From NCBI RefSeq assembly GCF_028595305.1, contig NZ_JAQQXS010000005.1, positions 62,001 to 126,000 of the forward strand: a DNA stretch of 64,000 nt, in the 5' to 3' direction. Of the stretch, positions 55,576-64,000 are shown one piece after another (within the stretch, counting starts at the first letter, position 1; every line of letters begins with the position of its first letter). The notes beneath the pieces were generated by a model. The model made no database searches. It had not been told where the DNA came from and was given only the letters and a program-made list of their open reading frames with translations. A program made the position numbers and the translations under genes. This DNA comes from Roseateles koreensis (GTDB lineage: Bacteria > Pseudomonadota > Gammaproteobacteria > Burkholderiales > Burkholderiaceae_C).

Positions 55576-56678
55576 ACCCCCGCGCCAGTTTGCTGGTGCA
55601 GGCCTTGGCGCGTCCGGCGGACTGTCTGGCTTGGCCTTTGCACCAGTGGGAGTTGTTGATGCAGCAGGCGCGGCGCGCCAACCTGATGGCACGGCTGGAG
55701 GTGGCATTCGAGCGTGCTGGGGTGCATGCGCAATTGCCCGTGGGGCCGCGCAAGCATTTTGATTCGATTCGGCGGGTGGCCGACAGCCAGGTGCGCGCAG
55801 TTCGCTGGGAGGCCCGGCAGATCGCCGCCGCGCTTCAAGACATGCCGGGCATGCCGGTGGTGATGCTCAAGGGCGCTGCCTATGTGCTGGCGGAGTTGCC
55901 AGTGGCGCAGGGGCGTTTGTTCTCGGATGTGGACATTCTGGTGCCGCGTGAGCGCGTGCCGGGGGTTGAGTCTTCGTTGATGGCGGCGGGCTGGCAAAAC
56001 AGTCACCATGACGCATATGACCAGCGTTACTACCGCGAGTGGATGCATGAAATCCCCCCCATGCAGCACGCCTTGCGGGAAACCGTCATCGACGTGCACC
56101 ACAACATCCTGCCGCTGAGTGGGCGCATTCGCCTGGACGCCGGTTTGTTGTTGGCCGCTGCCCAGCCCCTGGCAGCTTGGCCGGGCTTGTCCCGGCTGGG
56201 CGATGCGGACTTGGTGTTGCACAGCGCCTGCCATTTGTTTCTGGATGGTGAGTTCGACAAGGGTTTGCGTGATCTGGTGGACCTGGACGCCTTGCTGCGC
56301 CATTTCGGCGGGCACGCTGAGTTTTGGCCTTCGCTGCAGCAACGGGCGCGCGAGCTGGGCGTGGGGCGGGTGCTGTTTTACGCGTTGCGCTACACCGCTT
56401 TGATTCTGCAAACCCCTGTGCCCCAGCAAGCGCACCAAGCCTTGCAAGACCTTGCGCCTAACGCTCTGGTGTTGCGGTTGATGGATGCCGTGTTCATTCG
56501 CGCTTTGCAGCCCGACCACCCCAGCTGCGAAAGCGCGGGCACGGGAGCCGCCCGCCGCTGGCTCTACCTGCGCGCGCACTGGATGCGCATGCCCTTGCAT
56601 TTGCTGCTGCCGCACCTGATCCGCAAGACCTTCAAGCGCGATCCGGACGATGAGGTCGTTGTGCAGGCCAAAACCTGA
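55572..56678 (+). CDS. Cassette 2 nucleotidyltransferase family protein
   Basis: 368 residues. LKGAAYVLAE and GRLFSDVDILVPRE carry the D-x-D site near residue 120. YDQRYYREWMHEIPPMQH and VIDVHHNILP match the cassette 1 protein. The C-terminal half is helical with HSACHLFLDGEFDKG. As in cassette 1, it is the last gene of the unit. The transferred group is unknown. Confidence 0.82.
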   Translation: MNPRASLLVQALARPADCLAWPLHQWELLMQQARRANLMARLEVAFERAGVHAQLPVGPRKHFDSIRRVADSQVRAVRWEARQIAAALQDMPGMPVVMLKGAAYVLAELPVAQGRLFSDVDILVPRERVPGVESSLMAAGWQNSHHDAYDQRYYREWMHEIPPMQHALRETVIDVHHNILPLSGRIRLDAGLLLAAAQPLAAWPGLSRLGDADLVLHSACHLFLDGEFDKGLRDLVDLDALLRHFGGHAEFWPSLQQRARELGVGRVLFYALRYTALILQTPVPQQAHQALQDLAPNALVLRLMDAVFIRALQPDHPSCESAGTGAARRWLYLRAHWMRMPLHLLLPHLIRKTFKRDPDDEVVVQAKT

Positions 56679-56752
56679 GCGGCTGACCATCGTTGCGCCG
56701 GCTGGGCTCGCTTGTCATCGCGACGGGCGGGGCATCGCTTATGCTTTGCGCC

Positions 56753-57373
56753 ATGAGCCAACGTCCTAAACCCTTTTCAATGATTCGTGAATTCCATCTG
56801 GCAGACTGGTTCACGCTGGGCAATGCTTTTGCCGGCATGGGTGCCTTGTTTGCGGTGATGAGTTTTCTGCAGAGCCACGAGGTGGCGCACCTGTATTACG
56901 CCTGTGCGCTGATTCCCGTGGCCCTGGTGTTTGACGTGTTGGACGGGCGCATTGCCCGCTGGCGCCAACAGCAGTCGGTGCTGGGCCGCGAGCTGGACTC
57001 GCTGGCGGACATCATCTCCTTCGGCGTGGCACCCGCGGCCATTGCCTACGGCTGCGGCATGCAGGGTTTGTATGACCGCATCGTGCTGGTGTTTTTTGTG
57101 GCGTGTGGCGTTTCGCGCCTGGCCCGCTTCAATATCACGGCTGAAGCACTCAGCGCCGGGGGCGACAAGGTCAAGTACTTCGAGGGCACGCCCATTCCCA
57201 CCTCTCTGGTGCTGGTGCTTGTGCTGGCCATTGCGGCGGCCCAGGGGGCGATTGGCGAGCAGATGTGGTTGGGCCAAATGGCGTTGGCCGGCTTCACTTT
57301 TCATCCGCTGGTGCTGATGTATGCGGTGTCAGGGTCGTTGATGGTCAGCCGTATCCGCATTCCCAAGATCTGA
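56753..57373 (+). CDS. pssA: CDP-diacylglycerol-serine O-phosphatidyltransferase
   Basis: 206 residues from the ATG at 56753. The CDP-alcohol phosphotransferase signature is complete: DVLDGRIAR, then GRELDSLAD, with all Asp residues. About six to seven membrane segments follow the family plan. It makes phosphatidylserine, the precursor of phosphatidylethanolamine. The psd gene is not in this window. Confidence 0.9.
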   Translation: MSQRPKPFSMIREFHLADWFTLGNAFAGMGALFAVMSFLQSHEVAHLYYACALIPVALVFDVLDGRIARWRQQQSVLGRELDSLADIISFGVAPAAIAYGCGMQGLYDRIVLVFFVACGVSRLARFNITAEALSAGGDKVKYFEGTPIPTSLVLVLVLAIAAAQGAIGEQMWLGQMALAGFTFHPLVLMYAVSGSLMVSRIRIPKI

Positions 57374-57411
57374 TATCTGTGCTCACAGGCTGGGCCTGTG
57401 GATGATTTCAT

Positions 57412-58368
57412 TTACGGCGCCGGCTTGATTCGCAAGGCCCACCACACTCCAGCGATCAGCAAGGTGATGCCCAAGCTCGTCAATGGGGAAGGGAGGTGGC
57501 CGTTCAACACAAAGGCGTAGGCCAGGGCTGAGAGGGTTTCAAAGACGATCAATTGCCCCGCCAAGTGGGTGGGCAGGCGCTGGCTGGCTTCGTTCCAGCA
57601 CAGGGTGCCCACCCAGGACGCCAGCAGCCCGACCGCCCCCATCAAGCCGGCGAAGGCCCAGGGCCGTGGCCCGAGGGGCAGCGTGAAGTCAGCAGCCAGC
57701 AGCGGCGCCCCAGTCGCTTGCAGCGCGAACAGCAGGCCAAGGCCGAGTATCGCCATGGGCAGCGTCACCAAGCCTTGTGCCGTCGCCCAGACGCGTGGGT
57801 TGCGATCGACGTGGCTGCGCAGCCAGTCGGCATTGCGGATGGGGTACCAGGTCCAGCAGGCTAGGGCGATCAGGGCCAGCAAAGCGCCTTCAACGTAGCG
57901 GCGGATCGGGTACTGCGCTTGCGCGGCCAAATGCGCCAACTCGGTTTGATTGACGCAGGCAATGCCCAAGCCGATCAACAGCAGGGCTGGCACCAGCCGA
58001 GGCCAGGGCAACAAACCGTCGCGGGCCTGGTTGCGTCGGTTTGAGGCGATGGCAATCACTACCGGCAGGGTGCCAATGATGACCGTCGGCAAGGGCGCGC
58101 CTGCGCGTTGGATGGCGGCGGCCAGGCACAGGTAGTAGAGAAAATTGCCGATGGCGCTGAGCTTGCAGGCCTCCAGCCAATCCTTGATTTGCAAGCTGCG
58201 CAAGGCCCTCGCGTCCACCACCGCCAAGGGCAGGGCAATCAAGCCGAAAGCCAAGTAACGGCCCACCACCAAGAGCGCCGCCGGATATTCGGGCAGCAGC
58301 AGCGGGGCCACAAACACCAAACCCCACATAAGGCCAGCGGCCAAGGCAAACAGAAGTCCAATTCCCAT
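57412..58368 (-). CDS. EamA/DMT family transporter
   Basis: 318 residues with ten hydrophobic segments in two EamA halves (first from GIGLLFALAAGLMWGLVFVA, second from LALIALACWTWYPI). Such 10-TMS proteins move amino acids, purines or other metabolites, mostly outward. A terminator-bearing RNA leader ends about 70 bases upstream on the same strand and may control it. Confidence 0.87.
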   Translation of the reverse strand: MGIGLLFALAAGLMWGLVFVAPLLLPEYPAALLVVGRYLAFGLIALPLAVVDARALRSLQIKDWLEACKLSAIGNFLYYLCLAAAIQRAGAPLPTVIIGTLPVVIAIASNRRNQARDGLLPWPRLVPALLLIGLGIACVNQTELAHLAAQAQYPIRRYVEGALLALIALACWTWYPIRNADWLRSHVDRNPRVWATAQGLVTLPMAILGLGLLFALQATGAPLLAADFTLPLGPRPWAFAGLMGAVGLLASWVGTLCWNEASQRLPTHLAGQLIVFETLSALAYAFVLNGHLPSPLTSLGITLLIAGVWWALRIKPAP

Positions 58369-58438
58369 GCGCGCAGTGTGCCTGACGCCTGCAAGGCTTC
58401 AGCGGGTGTTGAAGTGTTCAGCGCGAACAGCAGTGGGC

Positions 58439-58476
58439 AAAAAAAAGCCGGATACCACCCCTGGCGGTATCCGGCT
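58439..58476 (-). terminator. Strong intrinsic terminator between glcF and the EamA gene
   Basis: On the minus strand a perfect 11-bp stem (AGCCGGATACC and GGTATCCGGCT) with a 9-base loop is followed by eight U residues. It ends either the glcDEF mRNA or a short RNA that starts near 58553. Confidence 0.88.
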
Positions 58477-58553
58477 CCTGGCATGCCTGGTTGATTCCGC
58501 CACATGGCGGCACTGGCTTGCCCAGGGGCCCTCGCGGGCTCCTCCTCCTGTTG
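58439..58553 (-). ncRNA. Putative small RNA or attenuating leader upstream of the EamA gene
   Basis: On the minus strand there is a promoter-like pair, CTGTCA (58586-58581) and TATAGT (58564-58559), 16 bases apart. The predicted transcript of about 115 nt opens with a purine-rich AGGAGGAGGAG, then a GCCC-GCGA-GGGC hairpin with a GNRA loop, a CCGCC/GGCGG hairpin and the terminator. Several GGA motifs are present. An ATG at 58505 opens a frame that runs through the terminator. I cannot assign it to a named RNA family. Confidence 0.45.
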
Positions 58554-58644
58554 TCCAAACTATATTTTCTAGAATCGGTATGACAGTGGTGTTATGGTTT
58601 GCCCTTGTTTTATGACAAGTTGGGCGATATGCGAACATGCGGTT

Positions 58645-59901
58645 TCAGGCCAGCGCTTCGTCCAGCACCTCCACCCAGTGCCGCACCGGTGTTTGCGTAC
58701 CGCTTTGCAGGTGTTGGATGCAGCCGATATTGGCCGAGACGATGGTCTGCGCATGCAGCGGCGCCAGGGCTCGCAGCTTCTGGTCACGCAATTGTTTTGA
58801 CAACGTGGGCTGCAAGATGGAGTAGGTACCTGCCGAGCCGCAGCACAAATGGCTGTCGCAAGAGGCCAGTTGAAGGTCAAATCCGAGCGCTCGCAAGCTC
58901 TGCTCGACACCGCCGCGCAATTGCTGACCATGCTGCAGAGTGCACGGCGGGTGATAGGCGAGCTTGGCGCGGGTCTGGCCTGCGGGCAAGGCGGGCAGGC
59001 GTGCCTGAAGGGCGGGTAGCAACTCAGGCAACAGCTCGCTGAGATCGCGGGTGACGGCGCTGATGCGGGCCGCCTTGTCGGCGTAGTGGGGGTCATGCGC
59101 CAGTGCGCGGCCGTAGTCTTTCACGGTAACGCCGCAACCCGACGCATTCATGACCAGGGCTTCAACCTTACCCGCGTCGGTCAGGCCCTCTACCAAAGGC
59201 CACCAGGCGTCAATATTGCGGCGCATATCGGCCAGGCCGCCCGCGTGATCGTTCAAATGGCTGCGAATGGCACCACAGCAGCCTGCGCTATCGGCCACCA
59301 TGGTCTGGATGCCTGCGGCGTCGAGCACGCGGGCGGTGGCGCTGTTGATATTGGGCGCCATGCTGGGTTGCACGCAGCCCAGCAGCAGACCGACCTTGCG
59401 TGCGTGTTGCTGGCGCGGCCAGTCGTGAGCGGCGCGCGGTGCCGGCCCCGGCACCTTGTCCTTCAGGCTGGCCGGCAGCAGCGGGCGTACCCACTGGCCC
59501 AGTTTCATCGCGGGTGCAAAGGCGGGCGAGGTCAAGCCTTCTTTCAGCAACCAGCGCACTGCGCGCTCGCCGGATGGGCGCTGGACCTTGGCTTCGACGA
59601 TCTCCCGCCCGATGTCCAGCAACTGGGCGTATTGCACGCCCGACGGACAGGTGCTCTCACAATTGCGGCAGGTGAGGCAACGGTCCAGATGTTCTTGGGT
59701 ACTGCGTGTGACCTGGGCGCCTTCCAGCATTTGCTTGATCAGGTAGATGCGGCCCCGTGGCCCGTCCAGCTCATCGCCCAATAGTTGAAAGGTCGGGCAG
59801 GTGGCCGTGCAAAAGCCGCAGTGCACGCAACGGCTCAAAATGGCCTGAGCCTGCTGGCCTTCGGGGGTGTTCTGGAACTCGGTGGCGAGCTGGGTTTGCA
59901 T
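58645..59901 (-). CDS. glcF: Glycolate oxidase iron-sulfur subunit
   Basis: 418 residues. Two 4Fe-4S motifs are present, CVHCGFCTATCP and CLTCRNCESTCPSG, followed by two CCG-type domains (DSAGCCGAIRSHL and SHLCCGSAGTYS). It takes electrons from GlcD/GlcE and passes them to the respiratory chain. It is the last gene of glcD-glcE-glcF and lies 81 bases behind glcE. Confidence 0.95.
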   Translation of the reverse strand: MQTQLATEFQNTPEGQQAQAILSRCVHCGFCTATCPTFQLLGDELDGPRGRIYLIKQMLEGAQVTRSTQEHLDRCLTCRNCESTCPSGVQYAQLLDIGREIVEAKVQRPSGERAVRWLLKEGLTSPAFAPAMKLGQWVRPLLPASLKDKVPGPAPRAAHDWPRQQHARKVGLLLGCVQPSMAPNINSATARVLDAAGIQTMVADSAGCCGAIRSHLNDHAGGLADMRRNIDAWWPLVEGLTDAGKVEALVMNASGCGVTVKDYGRALAHDPHYADKAARISAVTRDLSELLPELLPALQARLPALPAGQTRAKLAYHPPCTLQHGQQLRGGVEQSLRALGFDLQLASCDSHLCCGSAGTYSILQPTLSKQLRDQKLRALAPLHAQTIVSANIGCIQHLQSGTQTPVRHWVEVLDEALA

Positions 59902-59982
59902 CAGTCAAGTGTCCGGTGGCTGAAAGCCCGACAGCCAAAGTCGGCGGGCGATCCGGCAGTTTGGGCCGGGGTGTTCAATGCA

Positions 59983-61080
59983 TCAAAGGTCGCCATACAA
60001 CCTCCCCGGGTTGAAGATGCCTTGAGGGTCGAATGATTTTTTCAGGCGTTGGTGAAGCTGTTTGATCGGCGCCGACAGGGGGGCAAAAGCGCCGGCGGAT
60101 TTGTCGGCGGCTCTGAAGAGCGTGGCGTGGCCGCCCACTTGGGCTGCGGCTTCACGAATTTGCCGTCCCGGCAGGGCAGTGGTGACCCAACGTTGGGCGC
60201 CACCCCATTCGATCAATTGTTCGCCGTGCAGATGGGTCAGGGCGGGTGCGGTCTGCGGGAGCGAGAGGCGCCAGAGCTTGGCGCCATGTTCCAGCGCGCG
60301 TTCGGCGCCTTGGAAAAACTCGTCGTGGTGGTCGCGCAAGCCTTGCCAGAAGGGTTCGGCCAGGGCGGTGTCGATGGGCTCACCACCCAGCGTGCGGGTG
60401 GCTGCGTCCACCGCCGCCTGGGCGCCAGCCAGCCGAAGCAGCAGCGCGCCGTCCCACCAAGCGCTGGCGTTCAAGGGCAGGGCCTGCCCGCCCCAGCGGT
60501 TGAGTTGTTGCAGCGCCTGCTCCTGCCCCAATTCGAAGCGCAGGGTGGCTTGTGCCACGGGGCGCGGCAAGACCTTCAAGGAGACTTCCAGAATCACGCC
60601 CAAAATGCCCATGGAGCCGGCGATCAGACGGGAAATGTCGTAGCCCGCCACATTCTTCATGACCGTGCCGCCGAAGCTCAGTACCTCCGCCCGGCCGTTC
60701 AGCAGCGTGACGCCCAGCACATGTTCACGCAGCGCGCCCATGCTGGCGCGGGCCGGGCCGCTCAGGCCCGTGGCGACCATGCCGCCGACCGTACCCTGGC
60801 CGCCCGGCCCTTTGAAGCGCGGGGGCTCGAAGGCCAGATGCTGTTGCCGCTCGGCCAGCATTTGCTCCAGCTCGGTGATGGGGGTGCCGGCTTTGACGGT
60901 CACCACCAACTCGCTGGGCTCATAGCTGCTGATGCCGCTGAATTCGCTCAGGTCGAGCACCACGCCGCGCGGGGCTTCGCCATAAAAGGCTTTGCTGCCA
61001 TGCCCGCGCAGTTGCAGGGGTGTGGCGCTGGCGCTGGCGGCGTGTACCTGCGCTTGAATCTCTTCGAGCTGCATGCCCAT
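59983..61080 (-). CDS. glcE: Glycolate oxidase FAD-binding subunit
   Basis: 365 residues. FAD-binding type 4 domain features are seen (EPPRFKGPGGQGTVGGMVATGLSG, read in two parts, and GGTVMKNVAGYDISRLIAGS). The C terminus FDPQGIFNPGRLYGDL is typical of this subunit. Its start overlaps the glcD stop by one base. Confidence 0.94.
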   Translation of the reverse strand: MGMQLEEIQAQVHAASASATPLQLRGHGSKAFYGEAPRGVVLDLSEFSGISSYEPSELVVTVKAGTPITELEQMLAERQQHLAFEPPRFKGPGGQGTVGGMVATGLSGPARASMGALREHVLGVTLLNGRAEVLSFGGTVMKNVAGYDISRLIAGSMGILGVILEVSLKVLPRPVAQATLRFELGQEQALQQLNRWGGQALPLNASAWWDGALLLRLAGAQAAVDAATRTLGGEPIDTALAEPFWQGLRDHHDEFFQGAERALEHGAKLWRLSLPQTAPALTHLHGEQLIEWGGAQRWVTTALPGRQIREAAAQVGGHATLFRAADKSAGAFAPLSAPIKQLHQRLKKSFDPQGIFNPGRLYGDL

Positions 61081-62582
61081 CAGAACCTCGGCAGATCAGG
61101 GTGGGCGAGCAGGCCGCGGCGCACATGCATGCGGCCATATTCTGCGCACCGGTGCAGGGTCGGAATGACCTTGCCGGGGTTGAGCAGTTCGGCCGGGTCG
61201 AAGGCCTGTTTGACCGCTTGCATCTGGGCGTTTTCCTCGGCTGAAAATTGCACGCACATGGAGTTGAGCTTTTCGATACCGACACCGTGTTCCCCGGTGA
61301 CCGTGCCGCCAAGGGCGACGCTGGTTTCGAGAATTTCGGCACCAAACTCTTCACAGCGGCGCAGTTGGTCGGGGTCGGCGCCGTCGAACAAGATCAGCGG
61401 ATGCAGGTTGCCGTCTCCGGCGTGGAACACATTGGCGCAGCGCAGTTGGTACTTCTGCTCCATCTCTTGAATCGCCAGCAAAATGGCGGCCAGATTCTTG
61501 CGCGGAATGGTCGAATCCATGCACATGTAATCGGGGCTGATGCGGCCCGACGCAGGGAAGGCATTTTTACGGCCGCTCCAAAAACGCAGGCGTTGCGCCT
61601 CATCGGCACTCACCTCGATGCGGGTGGCGCCGCTGGCAACGAGCACGGCTTGTATGCGCGCCACCTCTTCGGCCACCTCTTCGGGGGTGCCGTCGCTTTC
61701 GCACAGCAAAATGGCCTCGGCGGACAGGTCGTAGCCGGCGTGCACAAAGTCTTCAACCGCCGCGGTCATGGGCTTGTCCATCATTTCCAGCCCGGCGGGA
61801 ATGATGCCGGCCGCAATGATCTGTGCCACCGCGTCTCCCGCCCGCCGCACGTCATCGAAGCTGGCCATGATGCACCGCGCCAGCGGCGGTTTGGGGATCA
61901 GCTTGACCGTGACATCGGTGATGACGGCCAGCATGCCTTCGCTGCCGATCACCAGGCTCAGCAGGTCCAGCCCGGCTGCGTCCAGCGCCTCGGAGCCAAA
62001 CTCGATGGCCTCGCCTTCCATGGTGAAGCCACGTACACGTAATACGTTATGTAGTGTGAGTCCGTATTTGAGGCAATGCACACCGCCTGAGTTCTCGGCC
62101 ACGTTGCCGCCGATGGTGCAGGCGATCTGGCTGCTGGGGTCGGGGGCGTAATAAAGCCCATGCGCGGCGGCGGCTTCGGAGATGGCCAGGTTGCGCACGC
62201 CGCATTGCACGCGCGCGGTGCGGGCAACAGGGTCGATTTTCAAGATGGACTTGAACTTCGCCAGAGCCAGGGTCACACCTTGCGCGTGGGGCATGGCGCC
62301 ACCCGACAAGCCTGTGCCAGCGCCCCGGGCCACCACCGGAATGTTCAGCTGATGGCAGGTTTGCAGCACGGCGGCCACCTGGGCCTCGGTTTCAGGCAGC
62401 GCAACAAGCAGGGGCCGCTCTCGGTAGGCGGTCAGCCCATCGCATTCGTAAGGCACGGTGTCTTCGGTGTGCCACAGCAGGGCGTGCGCTGGCAGGTGCT
62501 GGAGCAGGGCCGTCACCACGCGGTTTTGAGTTTGCACCCGCAGGGTGGGGTCTACAGCGGGCGGCGGCAGGGCGGTGCTCAA
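61080..62582 (-). CDS. glcD: Glycolate oxidase subunit GlcD
   Basis: About 500 residues from a TTG at 62582 with AAAGG seven bases upstream; an earlier TTG at 62630 overlaps the phaM stop. FAD-binding motifs VVARGAGTGLSGG and CTIGGNVAENSGGVHCLKYG are intact, and the C-terminal HAGDGNLHPLILFD and GEHGVGIEK carry the catalytic His region. It oxidises glycolate to glyoxylate. It lies directly behind phaM, so both may share a transcript. Confidence 0.94.
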   Translation of the reverse strand: MSTALPPPAVDPTLRVQTQNRVVTALLQHLPAHALLWHTEDTVPYECDGLTAYRERPLLVALPETEAQVAAVLQTCHQLNIPVVARGAGTGLSGGAMPHAQGVTLALAKFKSILKIDPVARTARVQCGVRNLAISEAAAAHGLYYAPDPSSQIACTIGGNVAENSGGVHCLKYGLTLHNVLRVRGFTMEGEAIEFGSEALDAAGLDLLSLVIGSEGMLAVITDVTVKLIPKPPLARCIMASFDDVRRAGDAVAQIIAAGIIPAGLEMMDKPMTAAVEDFVHAGYDLSAEAILLCESDGTPEEVAEEVARIQAVLVASGATRIEVSADEAQRLRFWSGRKNAFPASGRISPDYMCMDSTIPRKNLAAILLAIQEMEQKYQLRCANVFHAGDGNLHPLILFDGADPDQLRRCEEFGAEILETSVALGGTVTGEHGVGIEKLNSMCVQFSAEENAQMQAVKQAFDPAELLNPGKVIPTLHRCAEYGRMHVRRGLLAHPDLPRF

Positions 62583-62626
62583 ACGGGGGCCTTTCAGGAG
62601 TTGGCGCTTAAAACGTCGTGATGATT

Positions 62627-63481
62627 TCAAGCCTTGGGTTTGCGGGCTGGGCTGCGCTTGGCCGCGGCGTTGGCCGCATTGCGCAAGGCAGGCTTGTTGG
62701 CCGCCGCACGCGCGGGCTTGGCCCCCAGTGTTTTGCTCACGCCTTTGCTCATGCTGCCCACCACACTGCCGGCCACCGCGCCAGGCACGCTGGCGGCCTT
62801 GCGCAAGGTGTCTCCGGCGGCGTCAAAGGATTGCTTGACGATGGCACCGGCCAAATTCTTGGCGGCATCGGTGGCGGTGTCCTTCATGGCATTGGCAGCC
62901 AATTGCGTGAATTGCTGGCTCAGGGCACCCCACCACTGCAAAGGGTCGACCGCGGAAGGCAGGGCGGACGCCTCGCCGGCGTCATTTTTGCGAGACTTGG
63001 CTGCCGGCTTGCTGGCCGCACGGGCGACCGAGCTGACTGCTGATGTGACGGCCGAGCCGGCGGCTGCCGCTGCGGCGCCACCCGCCGCCAATGCCGATTG
63101 GGGCAGGCTTTTGCCTGCTGCGGCCAACAGGTCCGGGCTCAGGCCGGGCATCGCCGGCCACAAGGCCGCATTGGCGGTGTCTGCGCTGGGCAATTTCAGG
63201 GCATTGCTCAGTTCAGCCAGCGGCACGTTCATCGACTTCAAGGTCGACAGGGTCATGCGCTGCACCTCCAGCGCCTGGATGGTGGCGCCCAGCATGCGGG
63301 CGTTTTGTTCCAACCAGAATTGCACGGTGCGCAGTTCTTCGATGCGCTTGCCCAGCTCTTCAGGGTTCAGCGTGGGGGCCACCCATTGGCCGATGCCGGG
63401 CAAGGCGGCGCCAGCGTTTTTGACCAATCCTTGCAGAAAATCGAAACCCGGGACAAATTTGCTGAAGCTGTTGTCGGCCAT
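62627..63481 (-). CDS. phaM: PhaM family polyhydroxyalkanoate granule protein
   Basis: 284 residues from the ATG at 63481. The N terminus FSKFVPGFDFLQGLVKNAG and TVQFWLEQNARMLGATIQAL match PhaM. The middle is Ala-rich. The C-terminal 60 residues are Lys/Ala-rich (AAKRSPARKPKA), a histone-like tail that in PhaM binds DNA and ties granules to the nucleoid while activating PHA synthase. This indicates a PHA-storing host. Confidence 0.85.
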   Translation of the reverse strand: MADNSFSKFVPGFDFLQGLVKNAGAALPGIGQWVAPTLNPEELGKRIEELRTVQFWLEQNARMLGATIQALEVQRMTLSTLKSMNVPLAELSNALKLPSADTANAALWPAMPGLSPDLLAAAGKSLPQSALAAGGAAAAAAGSAVTSAVSSVARAASKPAAKSRKNDAGEASALPSAVDPLQWWGALSQQFTQLAANAMKDTATDAAKNLAGAIVKQSFDAAGDTLRKAASVPGAVAGSVVGSMSKGVSKTLGAKPARAAANKPALRNAANAAAKRSPARKPKA

Positions 63482-63491
63482 GGAAGTTCCT

Positions 63492-64000
63492 TCACGGTGG
63501 ATCGAGTGGGCTACCGGTGTTTGAGATTCTGGCCGAAGTTGACGAGGCACTTCGCGCCGGATTCCGGTCGGCGGCGGAGTCTGCCGCATGGTACGCCGGA
63601 TGGTACGTCGGATGGATTGGCTGAACCTCGAAGCCGTGCCGCTCCAGCAACAGGGTCAGGGCTTGCGGGCCGGTCAGGTGCAGGCTGCCGACTGCGGCCA
63701 GCACGTGGTGGCCTTGCTGGTGCAGCGCGGCAATGTGTTCGGCCAGGCCGGGATTGCGGTCGTCGTTGAGGGCGCGAAGTTCGGCCCGGTCTTGCGCGTT
63801 GAAGATGCAGTGGCACCAGCTTTCATAGGCGGCCAGCGTGGGAAAATCGCTGTCGGCCCAGGCGGTGGCCAGACGCGCGGTGCTGCGGCGAAGCACACCT
63901 TGCTCCAATTGTTGCAGGCCGCTTTGCAGCTGGGTTTCAGCCGTTTTCGGGTCGTCCGGAATCAGGGCCTGCAATTGGGTGTCCACCGACTCCAGGGCGA
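63492..64000 (-). CDS. TraB/GumN family protein (5' end outside window)
   Basis: The frame is open at the right edge and 168 codons plus stop are visible. VLAAVGSLHLTGPQALTLLLERHGFEV is split over the family's C-terminal motif (GxxHL...G...L...G). Four His/Tyr-rich short repeats (TYHPAYHAA) near the end come from a small DNA repeat at 63591-63616. Members are related to erythromycin esterase/TIKI-type proteins, and many are exported. The role is unknown. Confidence 0.78.
   Translation of the reverse strand, partial: ALESVDTQLQALIPDDPKTAETQLQSGLQQLEQGVLRRSTARLATAWADSDFPTLAAYESWCHCIFNAQDRAELRALNDDRNPGLAEHIAALHQQGHHVLAAVGSLHLTGPQALTLLLERHGFEVQPIHPTYHPAYHAADSAADRNPARSASSTSARISNTGSPLDPP

Noticed and set aside
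63591-63616. Short repeat GGTACGCCGGAT / GGTACGTCGGAT
   Set aside because: It lies inside the TraB/GumN reading frame and codes for the His/Tyr-rich tail; it is too short to be a mobile or regulatory element.

Overview
The window is GC-rich and densely coded. It looks like a chromosomal segment of a betaproteobacterium of the order Burkholderiales. The basis is the gene content: a urtABCDE urea transporter with a nickel urease cluster, glcDEF followed by a PhaM-type polyhydroxyalkanoate granule protein, a yybP-ykoY leader before a GDT1 family gene, an orphan ParA and a KPN_02809 type metallopeptidase. I cannot name the genus. No rRNA, tRNA, insertion sequence, phage gene or CRISPR array was seen.

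Layout. 1-9041: a glutathione S-transferase (cut by the left edge), a secreted DUF6515-like protein, an acyl-CoA ligase, an orphan ParA, a secreted metzincin-like protease, an XdhC family protein, an acyltransferase-3 membrane protein with a structured leader, a prolyl 4-hydroxylase-like dioxygenase and a GNAT. 9171-33877: the nitrogen region. ureD stands alone. It is followed by a four-gene peptide-modification-like cassette (cassette 1), the urt operon on the opposite strand, a PPK2 polyphosphate kinase, two exported proteins, a LuxR regulator, a permease-fused hybrid histidine kinase with its response regulator, then ureABC-GNAT-ureEFG. 33908-41734: a manganese-type riboswitch with a GDT1 family exporter, a TonB-dependent receptor, glpK and glpD, and a cupin. 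41886-53491: envelope, channel and signalling genes, including an ECF sigma factor, Ser/Thr kinase and small-protein operon, a PafA-like phosphatase, a hemolysin III family protein, a diguanylate cyclase and a zinc metallopeptidase. 53718-56678: a second copy of the four-gene cassette (cassette 2). 56753-64000: pssA, an EamA transporter with an RNA-like leader, glcFED, phaM, and a TraB/GumN protein cut by the right edge.

The strongest candidate for a poorly described system is the pair of paralogous cassettes. Each encodes an exported Cys-containing protein with a Tat-like leader, a small PqqD-like (RiPP recognition element-like) protein, an HprK-related kinase and a nucleotidyltransferase-fold protein, in the same order and with the same start/stop overlaps. 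Both carry a GGGT-N6-ACCC inverted repeat roughly 160-170 bases upstream. I infer that the kinase and nucleotidyltransferase modify the exported protein under guidance of the PqqD-like partner.

A second theme is nitrogen control. There are good matches to sigma-54 promoters before ureA, pointing at the permease-kinase gene, and before a short terminator-bounded intergenic unit that looks like a small RNA gene next to urtA. Two more structured RNA candidates lie before the acyltransferase and the EamA transporter.
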